Shown in pieces: positions 23,972 to 36,259 of a stretch of 64,000 nucleotides of DNA (its first letter is position 1; the number at the start of each line of letters is the position of its first letter). A program made the translations under genes and the position numbers. The DNA lies in NCBI RefSeq assembly GCF_034702125.1, contig NC_085878.1:22223502-22287501 (forward strand), in the 5' to 3' direction. The notes below the pieces were generated by a model. It was not told where the DNA came from. It made no database searches and saw only the letters and a list, made by a program, of their open reading frames with translations. The DNA comes from Engraulis encrasicolus. Lineage: Eukaryota > Chordata > Actinopteri > Clupeiformes > Engraulidae.

Positions 23972-24441
23972 AATGTCCGTGTTACATGCTCAAACCTGTT
24001 ATTAGCAGCCCCACGGATTTAACTCTCCCTCTCCCATCATGACCCTGGCCTGCGGCCTCGATACAACAGTAATAGCACAAGTCGCATCTTTTCTGATAGA
24101 ACAATGTGCCAGATGAATGATCACATGCATGATGCAGGCTTTTCTATGTATAAATACTGTAGATGTGTGTGCACGTGGTTGTGAGTGTATTTACTCTGTA
24201 CTGTAACATACAGTACATGCGTGCTGCCTGTGTATTGTATAATAAATGTGTGATGTATTGTATGATGAATGTGTGATTGTGATAGTGATGAATGTCTGTA
24301 TTATATGCTCAACGCCGCCGTAGCCGACCTGTGCATTTGACCTCCCCCTCTCCATTGTAACTATGTCCTTGGTACAATATTAATAACATTACTCACATAT
24401 TTTCTGATCAATGTGCAAACTGAAGGACCATATAAATGGTG
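23972..24441. repeat. Diverged tandem duplication, period about 319 bp
   Basis: AATGTCCGTGTTACATGCTC at 23972 aligns with AATGTCTGTATTATATGCTC at 24291. ATTTAACTCTCCCTCTCCCA and ATTTGACCTCCCCCTCTCCA, then TTTTCTGATAGAACAATGTGC and TTTTCTGATCAATGTGC, follow in order. A TG-rich stretch separates the two units. Confidence 0.6.
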
Positions 24442-26062
24442 CCGTTTTCTCAATAACATGATACAATTTTAAACATACAATCTATAAACACAATCTATAA
24501 ACACATTTATACCGTGTATGTTTTATATCCATTATATCCCTTATGCTGTATATACATTCTATATATTCATGCTTCTGTCTGTGTATATGTATTATAACAC
24601 ATAGTATGGCTGGCTACCTTTAGCATTGAGTGTCTTTTAGCGACAAGACATATTCATGCATCTTCACTCATCCGCATGCAGGCGGGTACATTTGTGGCTC
24701 GGCTGCGTTGCAAATACGGGATTTTGTCCATTGGCATACATGGTTAAATTTATAGTCCTTGTTTTCCCCCCTGTAGAACTAATGGCCACTGTCTCTGCCC
24801 GTCTTCCTGGGAGGCTTGTGAGGAGAGCATGAGTAATTGGTGAGAGGGAGCGGGTGGAGGGCCGGTACCCAACACCCCCCCACTTCAACTGCAGGGCCAC
24901 ACTATTGGTAGAACCCGCAGCCCCCGGCTTTATTGCAGTGCCAGGCCATCCATATTGGAGGGGGGAGGTCATGGACGCCTGAGCAAAAGGGAGGGTTTCA
25001 TTTTGTCTAATGCCATGCCTCATATGTCCCACGGTGCCATCATTCCTAAATCTTGGCACTTATGCAACCAATCTATAACGTTTTCATTACAGGTAATGGA
25101 TAATTGGTTGATTATTGGCTGAAGAGAGGTGGGAGAGCAATAAGATGAATTCACAATAGAACTATAAATTGTCTGGTTGGGATCACTGTAAATACATGAG
25201 TGTTCAGTATCTAATAAATGGCCCTGTAAGGCAGAGGTTATTGAACATAATTACCAACCACTCATGATAATATTTCAGATCGTGTTTAGATGAATGGTAA
25301 GTATAAGCCTGATATAAAACAAATATGACCTCTGTTGCACCCCTATGAGCATGTAAGTTAATGCATAATTCATAAAATATGGTTAGGCCACATCGGCGTC
25401 TTGCTAATACAAAATGTTATGGAATGTTTTATTATTACATTTTTATTATTATTGCATTGTACTGTTCTGAGCGCTATTTTCAAAGATGTTAAGGACATTG
25501 AATTGGTCCCATGCTGTTCCAAGCACATTTTTCATCTGTTACCCTTTCGGGAATTCATTCATTTTTTCTCCCTTTCTTTCTTTTTTTATGCTTCTCAAGC
25601 ACTTTTCTCCTTCCATAAAGGGTCAGTATTATATCAAACTCTTGTCAACGCTTTTGACCTGGTACACTCATGTCTGACATTTTTACAAAATAAAGGTCAC
25701 AATGGAGAAAAAGGTCAAGAGCTTTTGACCAAAAGGCTTGTAATGTCAAAAAGTGCTGCACCAGTTGCTTGTCACTTCCCAAAGTTTATGACATGTTCCT
25801 GCCTTGCATGTGAGGTGCTGACACAGAGCAAGTCAACTGCAGTTACTGAAGATGGGAGCAGAAAAGGGCAAGGCAGGACATTATACAACACCTTTTACCA
25901 GTTTCCAGTCAAATGTGATACCTTCTCATCCATTTCATAACTCTGTGTCCATTTCTTTTTTTCTTAATACCATGTTCAGATGACAAGAACATGGCATGAA
26001 CTGTTGTAAAAGTCAAGGTCTGATGTTCAGTATAAAATGTGTGTGTCTGTGTGTGTGCATGT

Positions 26063-26120
26063 GTGCGCACTGCGCAGGGAAACCTTTTGTTGTGCGCACT
26101 GCGCAGGGAAACCTTTTGTT
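26063..26120. repeat. Perfect 29-bp tandem duplication
   Basis: A 29-bp unit starting GTGCGCACTGCGCAGGGAAA is present twice without a gap (26063-26091, 26092-26120). Each carries GCGCACTGCGC, an NRF1-like near-palindrome. Confidence 0.85.
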
Positions 26121-26313
26121 TCAGGTTTACAAGCAGAAAAACCCTTTCATCACCTGTGTAGAATAATGGAAGTCGTAAATAATCTTGGTAATTAACAGCC
26201 TTAAAAAAGCATTTAACATAAGAGTCTTTAAAGTAGGCGTACCTGATCCCTTGGTGTGTAGATGTTAGTATGGCTGTTCCTGATGAACTGTACCGTTGGA
26301 TTGTTGTGAATTG

Positions 26314-26492
26314 TTAAAGCGATATTGTACCATATCTGGAAATAAGCTCATTTTACACATTTGAGTGAAATTATTGAGTTTTACCATTCTCTTGTTTTTC
26401 CAGCCGTTACTGAATCTGGGAGCAAAAACTCAATCATTTAACTCAAGGGAAGGTTTAAAATGAACTTATTTCCAGAGATGGTATCACTTTAA
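26314..26492. mobile_element. TTAA-flanked MITE, about 179 bp
   Basis: TTAAAGCGATATTGTACCAT at the left and ATGGTATCACTTTAA at the right are inverted. Further inverted matches follow inside (CTGGAAATAAGCTCATTTTA against TAAAATGAACTTATTTCCAG; TTGAGTTTT against AAAACTCAA). TTAA at both edges suggests a piggyBac- or Kolobok-type duplication. Confidence 0.7.
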
Positions 26493-27227
26493 GGGTTTAT
26501 TGGCCCAGATGGTCACTAACATCTCCAAAAAGTCAGAGAAATGTGGGCACATGCATTTCAATTCCACTTGTAATGTAGCCCATAAAAATACCTATTTATA
26601 TATATTTATAATTCTACATCTCCACAGGTGAAACACAATTGGAACCCAAATGTACATTTCAGGTGTTTTTTCAAGGTGAAGGAATGAAAGTGTGGGCCGT
26701 TGGTGACTTAATTGTAATGCATGATGCTGCCTAGGCTGTATTAGTTATGCCATAGCCACAGGATACGCAGTCCAGCCAGTTCCCATCTGTCTCATTATCT
26801 GCATTATCAAGCACGGTACAAATTAATTCGCTCCCAACATGTACACATCTAAATTCTCAGAAATGGTAATTTTAAGAGGTATCTTTCAACATCTAATGGG
26901 AATAACTAATGTAGCAGGTAGCAAATATAAGTGTAGAGATTTAAATGTAAATGTAAATGCTAAACAGCAAGAAGTTTTCAATGGCCACTCAGACACATGG
27001 TTTGCAGAGGTCCAAATTACTATTCAACAAATCTGACACTGCAGGAGTGTACAGAATAAGCTCCAGGCATTTTGTCTGCAGTTTTTTTTTATAGTGGCTG
27101 CAAAACATATCCATAGATTTTTCAAATAAATAATTATTCATAAGATGAAACATAGTTCACTTTACTACACAAATATGAACGACAAGAAGTCCAAGAGATT
27201 CCAAAAACACAGTAGAAAAAGTAGTTC

Positions 27228-27305
27228 TAACCCAACACTTAGATGATACTCTGGGACCAAATACAATTTAGGCAATGCTAAACTGACTCTCTAAGTGTTG
27301 CATTA
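27228..27305. mobile_element. Uninterrupted copy of the small MITE split at 7396-8879
   Basis: About 78 bases with inverted ends (CAACACTTAGA at the left, CTCTAAGTGTTG at the right) and the internal block ACTCTGGGACCAAATACAATTTA, shared with 7420-7445. It gives the pre-insertion structure of the split copy. Confidence 0.6.
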
Positions 27306-28221
27306 ACACAGCGACTGTGCATCTCATGACATAAGACACACAGTTTTTGGTTGATTCCAAGAGAGCACTCAGGAGAGGTGAGATGTTCTTTGTCACAAAA
27401 CTGTGGGTGGAAATTCAGGAGGAAGAGTCAGTGTGTGCTGTCACTCCTCATCTCATCAGCATTCTCCAGACTGCTGCTGTGCTGTGCTGTGTACGCTTGT
27501 CACAGTGCTCTGGAGTCATGCGTGACCCCGCCAGGCCGACCTCTACACTCTCGATTTTTCTTGCAACACGAAACCTGACGGCTTGGTGGTTTGGCTGCCA
27601 TGTAGGACTATTTCTTCTCACAATGAGGTGTTTATATTTATGGTGATATTCAAATCCAAAGGAATGATTGTATCTGACCGAGGAGCGTGTTTCTACATGA
27701 TAATCCTGCAGGGGAATGTGGTGTGCATGTCTGCCCCTGTCAAATGCAGTGAAATGGACTTCAGACAAACAAACAAAAAACCCTAATCAAAGATCTCTCT
27801 TCATAATTAAACACTCAGTGTTTCCCAATATCTTCCTGTGGCCCTAATTCCATCTGATTAAACCGATTACCAGTAATTGGCCGTGAGCATATTGCAAGGT
27901 GTTGGATGCGAAGGCTAATGTTGATTTAATATGCCACCTTATTGCCTTTGTTGGTCAGCTCGGTAATGAAGCAGGAATTAATGTCTAGGAATGAGTAATG
28001 TTCAAGCGTCGGTTTCAGGCAGGAGGTAGAAATCAAATATGCCCTTCATCCTTCTCCACAGTTTTTGAAAATGAGTGAAGTGAAATGAAGTTTCCACAAG
28101 TGCACGCCGGCACTGTGAAAGTCTATCAAGCCAGCAAGGCCAAGTGTTTGAATTTGAAACCCCAGCCCAGACAGGGATCAACCAGGATTAGAACAGCTAA
28201 TCTACGCAATGATGATAGTAA

Positions 28222-28278
28222 CATTCACATTCATTTATTCAGCCGACATGTTTATCTCAGGCAAATTACATGTCAAAC
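28222..28278 (+). repeat. Degenerate dispersed fish repeat (ACATTCATTTA...AGCCGAC type)
   Basis: ACATTCATTTATTCAGCCGAC, then TTTATC and CAAATTACATG resemble a very common fish repeat with the core ATTTAGCAGACGCTTTTATCC. The copy is short and diverged. Confidence 0.3.
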
Positions 28279-29228
28279 TTAGCACCTCGGTATTAGCTGA
28301 CAACTACAGCACCAGTCCAGTCCAGCCATGGAAGCCCACTCGAATACCAAAAAGGATCTGAGTGGCCAGTCGGTGGAGGGCTCTGGAATAATTAGTGCCA
28401 TTCATCAGATGTGAAAGGTGTAAAATCAGCTGAGGAGGCGTGATAATACATGATATGCCTAAACATTATTCGGCTGGCGGTGAGATCTGTTTCAAAGGCT
28501 AAACAAGCTTGTTTATGGAAATGCAAACCAAAAAAATGACCCAGTGGTCTATCCAGTGAACCAATTTGTTGAGCAAGATAGAAGGCCTGCTACTATCACA
28601 TGGCAATTGAGAATTTCTAAGCACTAAGGTCTTCTGAACTTGCAGGTGGTGTTAGACCAGTTTGCAGGTGATGGTAGTGCTTTGGGCAGTTCTCTCCTCC
28701 AAAATCTCTTGTTCCACATAGATTCTACCTTCTCAGTGTTTGAACTCTTGCTCTCATCCCTGCCAAATCCTACATTAAATGAATGAATGGTACTCGAACA
28801 CCCGCACTACTCAAAACCTGTTGATGACGTACTGTATGTGTCAACGTATCAACCTAGCCTCCTCTGAGCCACAGAGCACAAGGTTAAGAAACACGCACGT
28901 GGCATGCCGTGTTTGTAACGTGCTTGGCATGTCTGGCTGTCATGCATGCCAAAGTTTAAGTTAAAGCCAGTGCCATGTGACAGGTTTGCTTTCGCCCTGC
29001 ATCTCACTCTTCTTACCTCCCTCCCCTCCGTCCCCCTTTTGGCGGAGAAGGCTGGCCATTTTCTGGCTGATTTGAGGTGATGATTAAGACAGATCATCAG
29101 GGTTCACGGAGGACGATTCCACTGATCCTCCGGCAGGTTATGGCCCAGCATGCTTGTTATGGGGCATGGTGCGTCTGCCTGTGGCACCTGTGGGGGAACC
29201 TAATTAGGCAGGCATGAGAAAGAGGCGG

Positions 29229-29251
29229 TATGAGGGGGGGGGGGGGGGGGT
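29229..29251. repeat. Poly-G tract
   Basis: TGAGG is followed by about 18 consecutive G bases and a TGG end, a homopolymer G run of unusual length. Confidence 0.9.
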
Positions 29252-29981
29252 GGTATTTGGGAAGGAGGGGGGCACCATACAAAATGAGGTACAGGAGTAA
29301 TACTGTGGGACAATAGAGTCCAAACTCCATTAAAGCCGTAATGGAAATCATTCATCATGCTTTTTTTGTACTGTGACCTGCACCTGAGCTACAAATAAAA
29401 AAAGAAAATCCTCTGGCCGCCTGCCCCGTACTGCTCCATGAGCTACAGAGCCACTGGGTGATTACAAAGGTACTGGTTTTTCCTCACAGAGGCTACCACT
29501 TGGTGACACGCTGGGCACAGGAAAGGTGCAGGCTGCTGCCGTCAAAAACAAAGACAGAGTGGGAGAAAACCAGAGGGTGGATGACATGGCGGGGGTACTA
29601 TTTATCATCAAAGCCCTTCCCCCCAACCTTCTTATCAAACAATGTGAAAAGAGAAAGGAGGGGGGGAGATATATGGCATCAATTAGCGTGACGGACAGCG
29701 CGGGCCAAAAATGACAACCTAATGAACACCTCATCAATGCATAATCGGGCAGAGGAGTCATTCATTTAGCCGGCGTCTTCTTCCTCTCTTCCGGAGTGAC
29801 CCTGGTTTACGTGTGGCCTGATAATCGCCCCCGTTGTCCCCCCCTCCGCGCTGCTGGTAATAACGCTGCCTGATTGATATCGGGGGAGAATGCATTACCC
29901 GAAATTCATCACACAACACAGGGGGGGTGGGGGCAGGGAGTCCGGGAGTGGGGGCTTGAAAGAGAGGAAGAGAGAGTGGGG

Positions 29982-30050
<69 letters not shown>
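29982..30050. repeat. (GA)n microsatellite, upstream block
   Basis: About 34 uninterrupted GA units 800 bases upstream of the candidate first exon. Confidence 0.95.
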
Positions 30051-30053
<3 letters not shown>

Positions 30054-30127
30054 AATTGAGACACAGAGAAAAAGAGAACGAAAGAAAAAAGCAAGAGAGA
30101 GAGACAGTGAGAGACAGAGACACAGAG

Positions 30128-30210
<83 letters not shown>
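30128..30210. repeat. (GA)n microsatellite, second upstream block
   Basis: About 41 GA units. The 30051-30127 spacer and the 30210-30240 flank contain CAGAGACA units of the same purine type. Confidence 0.95.
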
Positions 30211-30224
<14 letters not shown>

Positions 30225-30416
30225 CAGAGAGAGCAAGAAAAGATGAAGAAAAAGAAAAAAGAAGAAGGAAAGAGAGGGAAAAAAGAGCCCTGAGAGCCAG
30301 TGGCTGAATTGGTGCTGACATCACATCGCCATCTCAAATCAGCCAGCGCTCCTCTCCTTGGATCCCTGCCCCTCCTGTTTCTGCCCATTAATAAGTCTGT
30401 CCGTCTCCCGGCCTGT

Positions 30417-30425
30417 TATTTAAAG
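30417..30425 (+). promoter_or_regulatory. TATA-like box upstream of the signal-peptide exon
   Basis: TATTTAAAG sits in a GC-richer, non-repetitive stretch (30300-30470) just before the long GA-rich leader and about 425 bases before the ATG at 30843. Transcription starting some 30 bases downstream would give a leader of roughly 390 bases made largely of GA repeats. This is motif matching only; there is no direct evidence of a start site. Confidence 0.25.
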
Positions 30426-30474
30426 CCAAAGAACCTCCCTCTCGCCAAGCTCACTGTGTTGCATCTGTCAGGAG

Positions 30475-30800
30475 AAAGCAAGAGAAAGAAAGAGAGAGAG
30501 AGAGAGAGTGTGTGTGTGAGAGAGAGACAGAAAGAGGGGGTGAAGAAGCAAGAGCGAGAGAAAGCAAGAGAGAGGGAGAGAGAGAAAGAGAATGTGTGTG
30601 CGTGTGTGAGTGCGCGAGTGTGTCTTCGGGGGTGTGCGTGTGCGCTAGTGAGAGAACGATCGAGCAGGCAAGAGAGAGAGGGAGGCAGAGGGAGGGAGAT
30701 AGAGAGAGAGGGAGGGAGAGAGAGAGAGAGGGAGCCAACCGCCAGAGAGAGGAAAAGCGTGCAGTCGAGAGGGCTGAGAGGGAGATAGAGAGAGAGAGAC
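30475..30800 (+). repeat. GA-rich purine tract, probable 5' untranslated leader
   Basis: An imperfect (GA)n/(GGGA)n tract with short GT interruptions (30508-30520, 30594-30620) fills the space between the TATA-like box and the ATG at 30843. It is almost pure purine on the plus strand for over 250 bases. GAGA-rich leaders are seen at some fish and insect promoters. Whether this one is transcribed is inferred only from its place before the candidate exon. The long Arg-Glu open frame across it is an artefact of the repeat. Confidence 0.5.
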
Positions 30801-30842
30801 GCGGCGAGCGGAGAGAACACACCAGCGCAAGAAGACAAAGCT

Positions 30843-30904
30843 ATGAAATTCATCCAAGCTGTTTGCCTGCTACTCCTTTGCCCTGCCTTCAGCCTCAACA
30901 CCAG
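30843..30904 (+). CDS. Putative first coding exon of a secreted or membrane protein (signal peptide exon)
   Basis: The frame begins with ATG and encodes 20 complete residues plus two bases of the next codon. It starts Met-Lys-Phe-Ile-Gln, then has a hydrophobic core (AVCLLLLCPAF) followed by Ser-Leu-Asn-Thr. This is the layout of a cleavable signal peptide: short basic n-region, Leu-rich h-region, small residues near a possible cleavage site. The exon runs straight into AG|GTAAGG at 30904/30905, a near-consensus donor, leaving a phase-2 end. The upstream leader is purine-rich and a TATA-like TATTTAAAG lies about 425 bases before the ATG. I do not recognise the protein, since 20 signal residues carry no family information. 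No matching second exon is visible, so the first intron would run beyond the window. The chance alternative is an ATG followed by a hydrophobic frame and a coincidental donor. Confidence 0.55.
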
Positions 30905-32091
<1,187 letters not shown>

Positions 32092-32113
32092 TCTCTCTCT
32101 CTCTCTCTCTCTC
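32092..32113. repeat. Short (CT)n microsatellite
   Basis: About 11 CT units, followed by a CACT-rich tail. Confidence 0.85.
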
Positions 32114-32727
32114 ACTCTATCTCACACTTTCTCTCTCATCCACATATGCACAATTATTTCCATGTGGGCACGACAAATGGAACAATGGCGAATTTACGAC
32201 AACCCTTAAAAAACCTGTCTACAGCTTACTGCTTAATGTACATCTGCATTGCCAAATGCTACACAGTGTATGTTTATTTTCATTTGAATGTGCTATTCAT
32301 ATGATTCTTTTCTTTTCTTGTTCCACTGCATTGCATTTATGAGAATGTTTGGAGGTACAATATTAAGTTCTCTGTTTTTAAACAGGTTCAAAATTGTTTG
32401 TGGTTCTGCTACTGTAAAGCAATGGGGGGACTGTTAAGGAGAATAATCCGATGCTGTGGTCAGTGTTTTGGACATTGTCCCGCATGGTATTCCTGTGTCA
32501 GCAGAAGGTTAAGGGAATGCTTTCATGTTTAGCGCTCCAGTGAACAGATGGCTGGGGTTTTGGATATGTGGCGACACAGCCATAATTTTAAACGAATGCA
32601 ACCACCAAAAAACAAAAGTTTTCAAACAGAGGGATAATATAATAATCATTGGCACACATGTATGTACATAAAATCAAACAAACACACAAATGCATACTGT
32701 ACTGTATACACAATACAGGACAGCATA

Positions 32728-32876
32728 CCACAACACAACACAACACAACACAACATAGTGCAATGCTGCACAATGCAATGCAACACAAAACAACACAGCA
32801 CAGCACAGCACAGCACAGCACAGCACAGCACAACACAGCACAACACAACACAACACAACACAGCACAGCACAACAC
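32728..32876. repeat. Pentanucleotide (CACAA)n/(CAGCA)n microsatellite
   Basis: Runs of CACAA and CAGCA units are separated by a degenerate block at 32757-32785. The Cys-Val-Leu and Gln-His-Asn frames here are repeat artefacts. Confidence 0.9.
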
Positions 32877-34017
32877 ATCAAATAAGTGAATAACCGAGAA
32901 TGGCCCAGATGTGCAAATATGTACCTGTAGTGCTTTTATCGGTAAAAAAAAAAGACATTCAAACTTAACGGTCCTCTCCATCAGTCGCATCTCATTTAGG
33001 TGTCCACAAACCAGAAACCATACTGTAAAAATACCACCTGCTCTGGCAAGGTAATTAAAGGTGGCAGTATATTACTTCCTCCCTATAAAACCAATGTGAA
33101 AATGAGCCGTTTCAATTGCCAGTCAACGTGCATCTGGCCAGCTGACACGTCGTCATTAAAATGGAGTTTAATGGACTCAGCGTGACTCTCGAATGGTAGA
33201 CAGACACACCACTGACCAGAGTGATGTGTGTGAGTGACAGGTGCGTCCCGTCTCTGTGACAACTATGCTACAGAGCACATATCCTACCTTTAATTACTCC
33301 TGTCTCTCCCTCAGCAGATTTTAGAACTTGGCATAGGATGAATGCATAGTAGCGCTCGTCATCCATCTACTGTAAGTAGGTTACAGTAAGCTTCACAAAG
33401 TAGAAAGAGAGGGCTGCAAAACAAACTTAGTGCACTGTAGGTGATGCAGTGTTGTGTTTACTTTTGTTTACAGTAAACACAACATCATCTCTGCTGGAAT
33501 CGGTATTGTAGGGGCATGCTTTACTAAACCCTTTGATACTTTCGTCTTGCATTTTCATGCTGTGCAGTGTTGTACAGGCAACTAAAGAATTATAATTAAG
33601 GTCATGGGTCTTGAGGTCTGGATGTTGAGTTTTGTGGACAGTAATGTAGATGTACATCCATGTATGTACTGAATGTATGAGTGACTTTGGGGAAAAGGTT
33701 GATGATTTTGTTGCACTTGCCTCTGGAGGCAAGTGTGATCCTGTGAAATGAACTATGATATTTTAGACTCGAATGCTCTTTCTGTGACACTGTGGGACAC
33801 TTAACGTGACACTGTGGTGTCAAACAGCTCAGGCAAATTGATGTTGACATCCTCTGAATATGTATAAATGGAAATGGGAAGCGCGGCTGGCTGTGTGGCT
33901 CCACAGACTATTTACATGTGAAATGTAAATATATCACACTGCTCTGAGGACTGGTGTCTTATTTTAGAATGATATGGGCTTTGTCTCAAGGCGTGGTGGG
34001 CTAGATAGCTTAATCTG

Positions 34018-34068
34018 TGCGTGTGTGTGTGTGAGAGAGAGTGTGTGTGTGTGTGTGTGTGCGTGTGC
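34018..34068. repeat. (GT)n/(GA)n mixed microsatellite
   Basis: GT units interrupted by a GAGAGAGA block. Confidence 0.9.
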
Positions 34069-34482
34069 ACATGTGTGTATATGCCTCTGTGCGCACGTAT
34101 GTGTGTGTAAAGCAAAGGTGTATCATTCTGTGGTGTCAGAGAGTGTGACAAGGAGTCACACCCATTAATGGCTTGGATATTCCCTTGAAGCTCTATTCAC
34201 TCTCAGGCTTAGGGAAAGTGAAAGGGAATTCAATTTAGCCTTTGTGCAAAAGACTTGGGGACCAATCTCTTCACGGTGCAATGCTGAATATCCTGCACGG
34301 TCTAACGAACTTGGTATAATCTCTCCATTGAGGGGGGTGGAGGGGATTACAGACTAACATTAGCTCACTTTACATTCTTCCCCAGTAGACTAATGGTTGT
34401 GACTGTCATCAGTTGGGCTAATGTTCTTCTTGCCCCTTGACATTATGTGAACACAAGATCCTCCTCCTCTTTCTCCTCCGTC

Positions 34483-34820
34483 CTCTTCCATAGAATGAGA
34501 CATTAAAAACCTGAGAGCCCTGATTCATCACAATGATATTCACATACAATTAACCTGTCTGCCTGTTGACTTCCTTTTTGGTGTGGAACTATGCGAGCGG
34601 TTGGGAAAGCGTAGCCTCACCCAGATGCGGTAGGCAAGGTGCTGCTTCGGCACTCTTCCATAGAATGAGACATTAAAAACCTGGGAGCCCTGATCCAAAA
34701 CAATGACTTTCACCTACAATTAACCTGTCTGCCTGTTGCCTTCCTTTTTGGTGTGGAAGTTTGCGAGCGGTTGGGAAAGCGTAGCATAGAATGTGCGGTA
34801 GGCAAGGTGCTGCTTGGGCA
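34483..34820. repeat. Tandem duplication, two units of about 170 bp
   Basis: Unit 1 is 34483-34652 and unit 2 is 34653-34820. Both run from CTCTTCCATAGAATGAGACA through GTTGGGAAAGCGTAGC to TAGGCAAGGTGCTGCTT, with roughly 90% identity. It is a recent-looking local duplication. Confidence 0.85.
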
Positions 34821-34963
34821 GCTCCTCCTGTGTATACTCTACTAATGGTACGCTGCTCGCAGCTTGTGATTAGTTTGAAGCAGAGATGGCCCATTTGGCA
34901 TGTTTATTTCCCCCGATGCTGTAGTCAGCAGTCTCCAGTAGATATGCGAGCCCAGCGTGCAGA

Positions 34964-34986
34964 GCAGAGCAGAGCAGAGCAGAGGA
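34964..34986. repeat. (AGAGC)n pentanucleotide repeat
   Basis: Four AGAGC units. Confidence 0.85.
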
Positions 34987-35093
34987 GTCCCAGCCAAAAG
35001 GAGAGGGAATTAACCCTCTGGAGAGCAGCATGCCAGGATAGTATAGTATGCTGTCTGGGCGTCTTTCAATTGGGGGGGTGGAGATTGCTTACG

Positions 35094-35230
35094 CACACAT
35101 GAATACACACACGCACGCGCACCCGCACACACACATGCACGTGCAGACCCACATGCATGTACACACACACACACGCACATGCTCGTGCGCACACACACAC
35201 AAAGAAACACACACACACACACACACACCA
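35094..35230. repeat. Degenerate (CA)n/(CG) microsatellite
   Basis: CA units with ACGCACGCGC and CATGCACGTGCA breaks. CACACCATAAAGCT follows twice in tandem near 35225-35255. Confidence 0.9.
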
Positions 35231-35722
35231 TAAAGCTCACACACCATAAAGCTCACCTGCCACACTCACCTGCTCTCTGAAGTTCAACCTGGGCAAGTAT
35301 AGTGAATCTCCGGGGGCGGGGGGTCAAGAAGGGAAAAATAGCAAGCCGCTTTTCTGACAGACCCCTTGATGTGTCAGGGGCAGGGCTGTGGAGAGGAAAG
35401 GCACCTGGGCTTGTAGGTATGCCTGCAGTGATTTTATATATATTTTTTATTGCTGGTAGAAGGCCTGTCTCACCACCATAAATGTTTTTAATGGAATTTT
35501 TAAAAATGTTTTCAAGGTTTTTCTTTGAAGTTTCAAAGTGTTCAAAATTAAAACTCTTGTCATTTTTTCCCTCTGAGGAGAGGGGATACAAAGTAGAAAA
35601 GTATGGCTTTGTTGTACCGCACAAGGTTGTTTTATTAATGCCACCTGATGGAAATTGCCATTGCCAATTGTATCTCATCTGATATACGGTATGTCTAAAA
35701 TACTAAATTATACTGCTGGGTG

Positions 35723-36259
35723 CAGGGCCGACCCAAGCCTTTATGGGGCCCTAAGCAAAATCCCCCTACCCTTGCCCACCAATACCACCACCTACTCAGC
35801 AGCAGATGCTGCATAAGCTTCATTTAGGCCTACTTGCACGAGCGAGGGGTAGAAGCTAAGAACATAGGTAGGCTGTCTGTAGATTGTGTACCCATCATGC
35901 ACTGTACTTCTTGGAGCAAAATTTCTTAAACGAAAAGCCATTTATTATGAAGGAACATCTTTGGCTTGCTTCAACAGTATTACTCTTCATTAGATTCTGT
36001 GTTTATTGTAGGGTTTTTACAATTAAAAGTGGTACATAAAAAATGACGTCGTACCCACTGTCATCGACGTGTCCCCCGATATATAATGGCTCCTGCTTCC
36101 ATTGTAGCTATAAGTGATACATGAGAAAGAAATAGATAACTAGGGAAAATGATGGAGAGTTAATTCCTTCCTGGAACTTTGCCGTTAACAGGGGGGGGCC
36201 CTGGTGGCATTGGGGCCCTAAGCCATCGCATAGTTTGCATATGCCTCGGGCTGGCCTTG
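35723..36259. mobile_element. hAT-type MITE, 537 bp, perfect 8-bp target duplication
   Basis: GCTGGGTG occurs exactly at 35715-35722 and 36260-36267. The ends are CAGGGCCGACCCAAGCC and GCCTCGGGCTGGCCTTG, with GGGGCCCTAAGC inside both ends in opposite orientation. There is no coding frame. Confidence 0.8.

Larger units (their letters stand above)
24442..29228. other. Mostly unique DNA around the repeats listed separately
   Basis: 27830-27990 (GATTAAACCGATTACCAGTA and ATTGGCCGTGAGCATATTGC) is repeat-poor and rich in TAATTG-type sites. A 179-codon plus frame at 25401-25940 has no recognisable domain, so I do not call a gene. Confidence 0.35.

Noticed and set aside
25401..25940. 179-codon plus-strand frame with hydrophobic N-terminus
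   Set aside because: No recognisable domain, AT-rich composition with many Phe/Ser from T-runs, no splice or promoter signals. A frame this long is expected by chance somewhere in 64 kb.
26063..26120. CRISPR-like repeat
   Set aside because: Only two contiguous units with no spacers, in a eukaryotic window.
28890..28960. p53-type response element from clustered GGCATG/GCATGCC motifs
   Set aside because: Half-sites deviate from the RRRCWWGYYY pattern at outer positions and spacing is irregular.
29758..30388. Ser-Leu-rich minus-strand frames and Arg-Glu-rich plus-strand frames
   Set aside because: They are the GA microsatellites read in different frames.
32588..32990. Cys-Val-Leu frame on the minus strand, resembling a membrane protein
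   Set aside because: Produced by the CACAA/CAGCA pentanucleotide array.
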